From: JBLHKW01 sp047618565
Lineage (GTDB): Bacteria; Planctomycetota; UBA1135; GCA-002686595
NCBI GenBank assembly: GCA_047618565.1
Contig: JBLHKW010000031.1
Span: forward strand, 1-38,255
Direction of reading: 5' to 3'
Length of the DNA: 38,255 nt
This document shows, piece after piece, positions 24,272 to 31,945 of the stretch. The translations under genes were made by a program, and so were the position numbers. The notes beneath the pieces were generated by a model. That model did not search any database and was not told the DNA's origin. It saw nothing but the letters and a program-made list of their open reading frames with translations. How positions within the stretch are numbered: position 1 is the stretch's first letter; each line of letters opens with the position of its first letter.

Positions 24272-25165
24272 ATGAAGATTCAGAAGGTTGGCGTCGTCGG
24301 TTGTGGACTCATGGGGCACGGTGTGGTGCAGGTTGCCGCACAGGGTGGCTGCACCGTTGTGGCCTTCGAGACGGATCAGGGCGCTCTTGACCGAGGTCTC
24401 GCGCGCATCGACAAGAGCCTGAACAAGCTGGCCCAGAAGATGGTCGAGAAGGGCAAGCTCGACGCGGACGCCGCAGCACCCTTTGTCGCGGACGTGCTCG
24501 GGCGCATCCAGCCGTCGGTCGACATGTCCGCCCTGGCCGACTGCGACCTGGTGATCGAGGCCATCGTCGAAGACCTCGATGTGAAGAAGGAACTCTTCAC
24601 CAAGCTCGGAGCCGTCTGCAAGCCCGAGACGATCTTCGCTTCCAACACATCCTCCTTCCCGATCAGCGAGATGGGCGTCGCCTCCGGACGTCCGCAGCGC
24701 ATGGTCGGCCTGCACTTCTTCAACCCGGTTCAGCTCATGCGGCTGGTCGAGGTGGTGCGTACCGACGCGACAGACGAGGACGTCTTCGCCGCGACGCGCG
24801 CCTTCGGCGAGGCCTGCCGCAAGGTTCCGGTCTCCTGCAAGGACACCCCCGGATTCGTCGTCAACCGCCTGCTCGTGCCCTACATGGTTCAGTCGCTGCT
24901 CATGCTCGAGCGCGGAGACGCGAGCAAGGAAGACATCGACGCGGCCATGCAGTTCGGCTGTGGGCACCCCATGGGGCCGATCACGCTGACCGACTACGTC
25001 GGGCTCGATACAACCCTGTCGATCCTCGAGGGGTGGTGTGAACGCTATCCCGAGGAGCCGGCTTTTGCTGTTCCGGAGATCCTCAAGCGTATGGTGGCCG
25101 AGAAGAAACTCGGTCGCAAGACGGGTGAGGGCTTCTACAAGTGGGATGGGGACAAGCGTCAATGA
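24272..25165 (+). CDS. 3-hydroxybutyryl-CoA dehydrogenase 2
   Basis: A 297-residue single-function 3-hydroxyacyl-CoA dehydrogenase. The Rossmann motif GCGLMG is at 10-15, with Glu33 at the end of strand two (NAD-type). SNTSS at 124-128, His148 in GLHFFNP and Glu160 mark the active site; GHPMGPITLTDYVGLD lies in the C-terminal domain. AAGGAG and AGGAA precede the ATG. The stop overlaps the start of the next gene (ATGA). It is a paralogue, not a copy, of the gene at 6311. Confidence 0.95.
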   Translation: MKIQKVGVVGCGLMGHGVVQVAAQGGCTVVAFETDQGALDRGLARIDKSLNKLAQKMVEKGKLDADAAAPFVADVLGRIQPSVDMSALADCDLVIEAIVEDLDVKKELFTKLGAVCKPETIFASNTSSFPISEMGVASGRPQRMVGLHFFNPVQLMRLVEVVRTDATDEDVFAATRAFGEACRKVPVSCKDTPGFVVNRLLVPYMVQSLLMLERGDASKEDIDAAMQFGCGHPMGPITLTDYVGLDTTLSILEGWCERYPEEPAFAVPEILKRMVAEKKLGRKTGEGFYKWDGDKRQ

Positions 25166-26076
25166 TCAGCGCTCTGCTCGTTTGCCTGGCCAGCGTTCAG
25201 GCGCCGGCGTTCAGCCACCGGGCGCCCGACTTCTACGTGGAAGGCGAGCCCTACACGGTGGTCGTCGAGGTCAATATTCCCCAGGACACACCGATCGACC
25301 TGCCGGTCTGGTCGCTGACGCCGGCTGCGTTCGTGTTCAACGGGCGCCCACTCGGAAAACGTGACGACACCATCGTCTTGCGCCTCGAGCCCGGCGCCAA
25401 GCTGACCATCGAGTTCGACCTGGCTCCCAGCCTGGAGGCCGAGTTCGAAGGCGCGCACAAGGGCTTCAGGCTCAGCTTCGGCGGCGAGAAAGCCGAGGCT
25501 ACCAATGTACGCGTGTTCGAGGCCGCCGAGCAGGGCATCGACTTCATGGAGTTGCCGCTCGAGCAGCTGGTCGACTACCAGGTCGTCTTGCGCACGAGCC
25601 GCGGGGTCATCTGGCTCGACATGTGGCCGGGCGTGGCTCCAAACCACGTGCGCAACTTTCTGGACCTCTGCAACACGGGCTTCTACGACGGCACGCTCTT
25701 CCACCGTGTCATCCCGTCGTTCATGATCCAGGGCGGACGCGCGCAGAGTGGCGCCACAGCCCCGCGCACCGTCAACGCCGAGTTCAGTGACCGCAAGCAC
25801 GAGGCCGGCGTTCTCTCGATGTCGCGTTCGGAGAACGACATCAACTCGGCCGCTTGCGAATTCTTCATCGTGCACGCGCCCTCCACGCACCTGGATGGGC
25901 AGTACAGCGCGTTCGGCAAGGTCCTCTGGGGGTTGGATGTGGTCGACCGCATCGTCCACTCCGGTGACCCTGAATTCCGGATCAGCGACCCGCGGTCGCA
26001 CTTGCCGCCGGTGGATCAGATCGTCGAGAAGGCGATCATCGTCAAGGCCAAGACCGGTTCGCTCAGCGAAGACTGA
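25162..26076 (+). CDS. exported cyclophilin-type peptidyl-prolyl isomerase
   Basis: ATG 25162 overlaps the previous stop (ATGA) and gives 304 residues. The first 18 residues (MISALLVCLASVQAPAFS) look like a short signal peptide, so the protein is probably periplasmic. Residues 20-135 are a beta-rich region of unknown type. From about 140 a cyclophilin domain follows: YQVVLRTSRGVIWLDMWP, FYDGTLFHRVIPSFMIQGG with the catalytic Arg in FHRV, and CEFFIVH. Loops are somewhat divergent from the cytoplasmic neighbour. It catalyses cis-trans isomerisation of prolyl bonds during folding of exported proteins. The N-terminal domain may bind substrates. Confidence 0.9.
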   Translation: MISALLVCLASVQAPAFSHRAPDFYVEGEPYTVVVEVNIPQDTPIDLPVWSLTPAAFVFNGRPLGKRDDTIVLRLEPGAKLTIEFDLAPSLEAEFEGAHKGFRLSFGGEKAEATNVRVFEAAEQGIDFMELPLEQLVDYQVVLRTSRGVIWLDMWPGVAPNHVRNFLDLCNTGFYDGTLFHRVIPSFMIQGGRAQSGATAPRTVNAEFSDRKHEAGVLSMSRSENDINSAACEFFIVHAPSTHLDGQYSAFGKVLWGLDVVDRIVHSGDPEFRISDPRSHLPPVDQIVEKAIIVKAKTGSLSED

Positions 26077-26111
26077 GCGGCCGTCACAACCAACCAGATA
26101 GACACTCGGAA

Positions 26112-26633
26112 ATGACCAACGAATCGAACAAAGTACGAGCCGTCCTCGCTACCGATGCCGGCGATATCACCGTCGAGTTCCTGACCGACAAGGCGCCCAA
26201 GCACGTGGAGAACTTCCTGAAGCTAGCCAGTGAGGGCTTCTATGACGGTACACGTTTTCACCGCGTGATCCCGGGTTTCATGATTCAGGGCGGCGACCCG
26301 AACACCAAGACGGACAATCCCCGCAGCTGGGGAACGGGCGGCCCGGGTTACGCGATCGACGCCGAATTCAACGACGTCCACCATGAGCGTGGCGTGCTGA
26401 GCATGGCGCGCTCGGCGGATCCGAACTCGGCCGGCAGCCAGTTCTTCGTCTGTCACGGTGAGGCCAGTTTCCTCGACAACAAGTACACAGCCTTCGGACG
26501 CGTGGTCGACGGCCTGGACGCACTCGACTCGATCGCCAATGCAGAGCGCGAACCGGCCAGCGGCGGTAACGACGAGGGCTCGCGCCCGGTCGAGCCCGTG
26601 GCGATCCGCAACATCACCATTCAAGACGCCTGA
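26112..26633 (+). CDS. cytoplasmic cyclophilin-type peptidyl-prolyl isomerase
   Basis: A 173-residue PpiB-like cyclophilin with no signal peptide. The core motif FHRVIPGFMIQGGDPN contains the catalytic Arg; GVLSMARSADPNSAGSQFFV and FGRVVDGLDALDSIA are typical. It folds cytoplasmic proteins. It follows the exported cyclophilin by 35 bases, so the two paralogues serve two compartments from one transcript, lodged between acyl-CoA metabolism genes. Confidence 0.95.
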   Translation: MTNESNKVRAVLATDAGDITVEFLTDKAPKHVENFLKLASEGFYDGTRFHRVIPGFMIQGGDPNTKTDNPRSWGTGGPGYAIDAEFNDVHHERGVLSMARSADPNSAGSQFFVCHGEASFLDNKYTAFGRVVDGLDALDSIANAEREPASGGNDEGSRPVEPVAIRNITIQDA

Positions 26634-26653
26634 ACGGCAACTGGGAGCATCCT

Positions 26654-27436
26654 GTGAGCTACGAGAACATCCTTTACGACGTGACCGACGGCCTGGCGCG
26701 CGTGACCATCAATCGCCCCAAGGTGATGAACGCGCTCAATCACCAGACGCTTGGCGAGCTGGCGCACGCCTTCGATGCCGTCCGGGAAGATGACACGGTA
26801 CGCGCGTTGATCCTGACGGGCTCCGGCGAGAAGGCCTTTGTGGCCGGCGCCGACATCAATGAACTGGCCAAGATGAAGGCGCTCGAGGCCAAGGATAAGG
26901 CTAATTACGGGCAGAAGACCCTGGACCGGCTAGACCAGCTGGGCAAGCCGTCGATTGCGATGATCAATGGCTTTGCGCTCGGCGGTGGCTGTGAGCTGGC
27001 CCTGGCGTGCACCCTGCGCACAGCGTCGACGAGCGCGCGCCTGGGTCTGCCCGAGGTGAGCCTTGGCATCATTCCTGGCTATGGCGGCACGCAGCGTCTG
27101 GCGCGCATCGCCGGTCCGGGTGTCGCGCGCGAGTGGGTCCTGACGGGAGACATCATGTCCGCCGACGAGGCCCATCGCGTGGGCGTCGTCAACCGGCTGT
27201 TCGCCCCCGAAGAGCTCGAAGAGGGCACCCTGAAGCTTGCGAAGACACTGATGTCTCGCGCGCCGATCGCCCTGCGGCTCGGCATGGAGGCGATCTCGCG
27301 GGGCATGGACGGCAGCCTGCATGAAGGCGAGATCATGGAGTGCGACATGTTCGGGCTGGCCTCGACGACCGAGGACATGCGCGAGGGCATGGCCGCCTTC
27401 CTTGAAAAACGGCCCGCCAAGTTCCAGGGCAAGTAG
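26654..27436 (+). CDS. enoyl-CoA hydratase (crotonase)
   Basis: GTG 26654, preceded by GGGAG, gives 260 residues. The oxyanion-hole segments AFVAGADINEL and ALGGGCEL are intact, and both catalytic acids are present: Glu114 in GGGCELAL and Glu134 in GLPEVSLG, matching Glu144 and Glu164 of rat mitochondrial hydratase. It hydrates crotonyl-CoA, or other 2-enoyl-CoA such as methacrylyl-CoA, to the 3-hydroxy form. It is the only enoyl-CoA hydratase in the window; cluster A lacks one, so the two clusters probably work together. Confidence 0.95.
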   Translation: MSYENILYDVTDGLARVTINRPKVMNALNHQTLGELAHAFDAVREDDTVRALILTGSGEKAFVAGADINELAKMKALEAKDKANYGQKTLDRLDQLGKPSIAMINGFALGGGCELALACTLRTASTSARLGLPEVSLGIIPGYGGTQRLARIAGPGVAREWVLTGDIMSADEAHRVGVVNRLFAPEELEEGTLKLAKTLMSRAPIALRLGMEAISRGMDGSLHEGEIMECDMFGLASTTEDMREGMAAFLEKRPAKFQGK

Positions 27437-27500
27437 CGCGGCCTGGCAGGCGCGCGCCCCCAATCACCCAGAGTCACCGAGGTCGAAGAGGACCTAATCA

Positions 27501-28706
27501 ATGAGTCAAGACATCGTGATCGTGAACGGAGCCCGTACGCCGATGTGTGAGTACGTCGGCACACCCGGATTCGGAAAGTTCAAGGACATCAGTGCGATCG
27601 ACCTCGGCGTACACGCTGCGAAGGCTACGCTCGAGCGTTCGGGCGTGTCCGCGGACGCGGTCGACCACGTGGTGATGGGCAACGCCCTGCAGACCTCGCT
27701 CGACGCTATTTATGGCGCGCGGCACGTGGGGCTCAAGGCCGGTGTGCCCGAGGCCACGCCGGCGCTGACCGTCAACCGTCTGTGCGGTTCGGGCATCCAG
27801 TCGATCGTGAATGGGGCTCAGATGATCCAGCTGGGCGAGGCCACCACGGTGCTCGCGGGCGGGATGGAGAACATGAGTCAGGCGCCCTACGTGATGTACG
27901 GTGCGCGCCAGGGCTTCCCCTTCGGCAAGGCACCCGAGATGCAGGACATGCTCTTCGCGAGCCTGCAGGATCCCGTCGGTGGGCTGTTCATGGCCCAGAC
28001 GGCGGAGAAGATCGCCAAGCGGCTGGATATCGGTCGGTCGGAGCAAGACGAGTACGCACTGCGCAGTCACATGCTCGGTGCCGCGGCCGTGAAGGCCGGG
28101 CGTTTCGGCGAGGAGATCGCGCCCGTGACGATCCAGGTGCGCCGCAAGGACGTCGTCGTCGATACGGACGATCACATCCGGCCCGATACGACCATCGAGG
28201 GCCTCACCAAGCTGCGCGCCGCCTTTGGCAAGGAAGGCACGGTCACGGCCGGCAACGCTAGCGGCATCGTGGACGGGGCTGCGGCCGTGCTGCTCACGAC
28301 GGCCGAGCGTGCCAGCGCGGATGGCCTGAAGCCGATGGCCTTCGTTCGCGGCTGGAGCTACGTCGGCGTCGATCCGACCGAGATGGGGATCGGTCCGGTG
28401 CCGGCCATTCGCAAGCTGCTCGACCAGGCTGGCCTGGGCGTGGGAGATGTCGACTACTTCGAGATCAACGAGGCCTTCTCGGCCCAGTACCTGGGTTGTG
28501 AGAAGGAGCTCGAGCTGGACCGCGAGCGTTGCAACGTCAACGGCGGGGCCATCAGCCTGGGGCATCCCCTGGGCGCTACCGGCACGCGCTTGATCCTGAC
28601 CCTCATGTATCAGATGCAGCGCACCTCCAAGCGCTTTGGCGTAGCTTCGGCCTGTATCGGCGGCGGTCAAGGCATCGCGATGCTGATCGAGAACTCACAG
28701 ATCTGA
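27501..28706 (+). CDS. acetyl-CoA C-acetyltransferase (thiolase) 3
   Basis: A 401-residue thiolase preceded by AGAGGAC 9 bases before the ATG. The nucleophile is Cys95 in NRLCGSG, with His355 in GHPLGATG and Cys385 in SACIGGGQ; NEAF is at 323-326. The substrate loop contains GGMENMSQAPYVMYGAR, as in acetoacetyl-CoA thiolases. It is the third thiolase of the window and is set between enoyl-CoA hydratase and an aconitase-family gene. Confidence 0.95.
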   Translation: MSQDIVIVNGARTPMCEYVGTPGFGKFKDISAIDLGVHAAKATLERSGVSADAVDHVVMGNALQTSLDAIYGARHVGLKAGVPEATPALTVNRLCGSGIQSIVNGAQMIQLGEATTVLAGGMENMSQAPYVMYGARQGFPFGKAPEMQDMLFASLQDPVGGLFMAQTAEKIAKRLDIGRSEQDEYALRSHMLGAAAVKAGRFGEEIAPVTIQVRRKDVVVDTDDHIRPDTTIEGLTKLRAAFGKEGTVTAGNASGIVDGAAAVLLTTAERASADGLKPMAFVRGWSYVGVDPTEMGIGPVPAIRKLLDQAGLGVGDVDYFEINEAFSAQYLGCEKELELDRERCNVNGGAISLGHPLGATGTRLILTLMYQMQRTSKRFGVASACIGGGQGIAMLIENSQI

Positions 28707-28718
28707 ATCGAGCCCAGA

Positions 28719-30719
28719 ATGAACTCCCTGATTCGCACCAAGGCTGACGGCTCCCGCGTGGTGGCGCTCTCGCCCGAGAAGCGCGTCCTGTTCCTGACCA
28801 AGGACCTGGCGCAGATCTCCGAGCAGCTGGCCGGGAAACTGGACCTCAGCATGAGCGCGGTCGACCCGGCCGACCTGCTCGACGACATCAACACGGACGT
28901 CATGACGCCCGCGTGGGTCTGCTTCCGGCATCGGCCCGCGGACATCGCGCTTGACGCCTACGCCGGTCTCCTGGACGGGGACGGCGAGCGTGTCTTCGGC
29001 ACCCGCGCCCTGATGGACGGTGGCTTCGAGGTGATCGTCTCGGGCCAGCGCAAGGGCACCGGTTCGAGCCGCGAGACGGCTCCGCAGGCTGAGAGATGGT
29101 CCGGCGTCGAGCTCATCATCGCGCACTCCTTCGCGCCCATCCATCAGCTCAACAACGTCAACCTGGGCCAGCTGATGGGCACATACGCCCAGCTCGAGCG
29201 CCTGCAGGCGGGCGAGGAGATCCCGCTCTCCGAGTTCACCTCGCACTTCGACGCGGTCACGCGTGTGATCCTCGAGTCCGGCGGCCTGTTCCCCTTCGCT
29301 GCCCGTTACGCGAAGAAGGAAGTGGAGCTGCCCGCGCACACGACCGAGGCGCGCCCGATGACGATGGGCGAGAAAATCCTGGCCGCGAAGCTGGATGGCG
29401 TGGGCGCCGAATCCGCCTACGTGAAGCCCGGTGATGTGTGTCTGGTCAAGGTCGACGCCGGCTACAGCCACGAGTTCACCACGGCGCAGGTACATCACTT
29501 CCTGGCCGAGGAGTACGGCGCGGACTACCAGGTGAAGAACCCGGCCAAGTTTGCGGTCTTCGAAGATCACTTGCTCTACGCCACCGGCGTGAAGCGCATG
29601 GCGCCCTTCGTCGATCAGATCGAGACTTTGCGGCGCATCCAGAACGAGTTTCAGGACCACACGGGTGTGCGCGACTACTCCGCCAAGGACGGCGTATCCC
29701 CCGGGATCTGCCACCAGGTCGCACGCGAGGAGTTCGTCGACCCGGGCGACTTCGTCCAGGCCACAGACTCGCACACCTGCATGGGCGGCGGCAACAACGC
29801 CCTGACCTGGGGCGTGGGGGCGACGGAGTACGCGGCGCTGATCTACTCCGGGTTCACCTTTGTCCGTGTGCCGGAGTCGATTCGCTTTGAGTTGCACGGA
29901 GCGCTGACGGCCGCATGCACCGCCAAGGACGTGATCCTGCATATCCTGGACACCTTCGCCAAGCGCGAGGATACGCTCAACCGCGTGATGGAGTTCGGCG
30001 GGCCTGGCCTGGCGAGCCTGTCCATGGACGAACGCGCGACGCTGACCAACATGGCGACCGAGTGCTCGGCACGTTCGGGCATCTGCGAGGCGGACGAGCT
30101 CACCCTGCAGTGGCTCGTTGAGCGTCGCGGATCGGACCAGAGCGCGGCCCTTGAGCAACGTTTCGTTGCACCCGATCCCGACGCGCATTACGACGGCGGC
30201 GTGCACGGTATCGACCTTGGCGCGATCGAACCCAGCGTGGCCGAGCCCGGCGATCCGACCTACGGCAAGTCGATCTCGGACCTGGGCGAAGTGCGCATCG
30301 ACATCGCCTACGGCGGTTCGTGCACGGCGGGCAAGGAGCACGACCTCGATTTCTACGCACGCGTCCTGCGCGACGCGCTCGAGAGCGATCGCAAGGTGGC
30401 GGACGGCGTGCGTATGTACATCCAGTTCGGATCGGCCAGCGTCCAGGCGTACGCGCTGGGAAAGGGCTACATGGACATCTTTCAGCGCGCCGGGGTCGAG
30501 CTGATCCAGCCCGGCTGCGGAGCCTGCATTGGCTGCGGACCGGGCGTCTCCGACAACGCCGACCAGGTCACTGTCAGCGCCATCAACCGAAATTTCACGG
30601 GGCGCAGTGGCCCCGGCCAGCTCTATCTGGCCTCACCCCTGACGGTCGCCGCGAGCGCGATCGCGGGGCACATCGTGGCCTACCGTCCCGGAATGTTCCG
30701 GGCCACGCAGACCGCGTGA
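28719..30719 (+). CDS. aconitase-family dehydratase with N-terminal swivel (LeuD-LeuC-like fusion)
   Basis: A 666-residue protein of the aconitase/isopropylmalate-isomerase superfamily. The swivel domain comes first (about 85-165: GERVFGTRALMDGG, then KGTGSSRETAP with Arg118), and the catalytic iron-sulfur domain second. Cluster ligands are Cys354 in DSHTCMGGG and Cys603/Cys606 in GCGACIGCG; NRNFTGRSG follows at about 624. This swivel-first order occurs in AcnB but not in AcnA, and the protein lacks the AcnB HEAT domain; it equals a LeuD-LeuC fusion in reverse order. It isomerises a 2- or 3-hydroxy acid through an unsaturated intermediate. Citrate, isopropylmalate or homocitrate are candidates; the next gene makes isopropylmalate the best guess. 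Confidence 0.88.
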   Translation: MNSLIRTKADGSRVVALSPEKRVLFLTKDLAQISEQLAGKLDLSMSAVDPADLLDDINTDVMTPAWVCFRHRPADIALDAYAGLLDGDGERVFGTRALMDGGFEVIVSGQRKGTGSSRETAPQAERWSGVELIIAHSFAPIHQLNNVNLGQLMGTYAQLERLQAGEEIPLSEFTSHFDAVTRVILESGGLFPFAARYAKKEVELPAHTTEARPMTMGEKILAAKLDGVGAESAYVKPGDVCLVKVDAGYSHEFTTAQVHHFLAEEYGADYQVKNPAKFAVFEDHLLYATGVKRMAPFVDQIETLRRIQNEFQDHTGVRDYSAKDGVSPGICHQVAREEFVDPGDFVQATDSHTCMGGGNNALTWGVGATEYAALIYSGFTFVRVPESIRFELHGALTAACTAKDVILHILDTFAKREDTLNRVMEFGGPGLASLSMDERATLTNMATECSARSGICEADELTLQWLVERRGSDQSAALEQRFVAPDPDAHYDGGVHGIDLGAIEPSVAEPGDPTYGKSISDLGEVRIDIAYGGSCTAGKEHDLDFYARVLRDALESDRKVADGVRMYIQFGSASVQAYALGKGYMDIFQRAGVELIQPGCGACIGCGPGVSDNADQVTVSAINRNFTGRSGPGQLYLASPLTVAASAIAGHIVAYRPGMFRATQTA

Positions 30720-30763
30720 CTCCACCGGTGCGCTGAGCGCGCCCATGTTTTCCAGAGACCATC

Positions 30764-31834
30764 ATGACGCAGTACGACATCGCGACAGTGGCCGGCGACG
30801 GCATCGGACCCGAAGTGACCACCGAGGCCATGAAGGTCGTCGATCTGGCCTCCGAGATCTTCGGCTTCTCGTTGAAGAAGACCGTCTACCCCTTCGGTAG
30901 CGAGCACTACCTCGCGACCAAGGAGATCTTCCCGGACGCGGCCTTCTCCGAGGTCCAGCAGATGAACGCCATCTATCTGGGCGCCATCGGGGATCCGCGG
31001 CTGCCCGTTGGCCTGATCGAGTTCGGCATCATCGCGAAGATGCGCTTCGAGCTCGATCTCTACATCAACCTGCGCCCGATCAAGCTCTACGCCGAGGAGC
31101 TGTGCCCGCTCAAGGGGAAGGGCCTCGACGACGTCGACATGGTCATCATCCGTGAGAACACCGAAGGTGCCTACGCAGGCATGTACGGTTTCGTGCACAA
31201 GAAGACGATCGATGAGGTGGCGACCCAGACCATGGTCTACACCCGCCGTGGCGTTGAGCGCGCCGTGCGCTACGCCTTCGAGCTGTGTCGCGCGCGCAAC
31301 AAGGCCAAGACGGTCACTCTGATCGACAAGGCCAACGCGATCCGCGCCCACGATATCTGGACGCGGACCTTCGCAGAGGTCGCCGCGGAGTACCCGGATA
31401 TCAAGACCGAGCACGCCTACATCGATGCGGCATGCATGTGGATGGTCAAGAACCCGGAGTGGTTCGATGTAGCTGTCACCCCGAACCTGTTCGGCGACAT
31501 CATCACCGACCTGGGAGCCATGGTTCAGGGTGGCATGGGCATCGCGGCATCCGGGAACATCCACCCGGGCAAGGTCAGCCTGTTCGAGCCCATCCACGGA
31601 TCGGCTCCCAAGCACGCGGGCAAGAACGTCGCGAGCCCGGTGGCTGCCATCCTCGCCGGATCGATGATGCTGGATTACCTGGGTGAGAAGACCGCGGCCA
31701 GCGCCATCGAGCGCGCGGTCATCGACCTGCTCCAGAGCGGCCGCATCAAGGGCGTGGGCACCGCCGTGCACCCGACGACCGAGGTCGGCGACCTGGTGGC
31801 CGAGGAACTGCGCGCCATCGCCACCAAGGTCTAG
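30764..31834 (+). CDS. isopropylmalate/isocitrate dehydrogenase family enzyme
   Basis: A 356-residue beta-decarboxylating dehydrogenase. The substrate Arg set is Arg94, Arg104 and Arg130; Lys189 and Asp221/Asp245/Asp249 are the catalytic and metal residues. The specificity loop LIEFGIIAKMR fits the Glu-x-Gly-Leu-Leu pattern of 3-isopropylmalate dehydrogenase rather than the Ser/Asn pair of isocitrate dehydrogenase. The cofactor loop reads GSAPKHAGKNVASP: Lys283 occupies the place of the Asp typical of NAD enzymes and matches Lys344 of the NADP isocitrate dehydrogenase, so cofactor use is uncertain. Coupled with the preceding dehydratase it could run two leucine-pathway steps, or the citrate-to-oxoglutarate steps. 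The TAG stop is in a CTAG. Confidence 0.85.
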   Translation: MTQYDIATVAGDGIGPEVTTEAMKVVDLASEIFGFSLKKTVYPFGSEHYLATKEIFPDAAFSEVQQMNAIYLGAIGDPRLPVGLIEFGIIAKMRFELDLYINLRPIKLYAEELCPLKGKGLDDVDMVIIRENTEGAYAGMYGFVHKKTIDEVATQTMVYTRRGVERAVRYAFELCRARNKAKTVTLIDKANAIRAHDIWTRTFAEVAAEYPDIKTEHAYIDAACMWMVKNPEWFDVAVTPNLFGDIITDLGAMVQGGMGIAASGNIHPGKVSLFEPIHGSAPKHAGKNVASPVAAILAGSMMLDYLGEKTAASAIERAVIDLLQSGRIKGVGTAVHPTTEVGDLVAEELRAIATKV

Positions 31835-31905
31835 GAGGCTGTTGATAGAGTGCTCCGGATGCTTGGGGCGCGAAGAGCCCTGCGCCCACGGGGTGCCGGT
31901 CGAGC

Positions 31906-31945
31906 AAAGAAAGCGGACGCCACAAATGTGGCGTCCGCTTTCTTT
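31906..31945. terminator. perfect 18-bp bidirectional terminator
   Basis: Arms 31906-31923 and 31928-31945 are exact reverse complements around loop AAAT. The outer stem is A-rich on the left and T-rich on the right, giving a U-tract to transcripts in either direction. It closes cluster B and the convergent MscS-like gene, whose TAA stop lies at its right edge. Confidence 0.95.
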
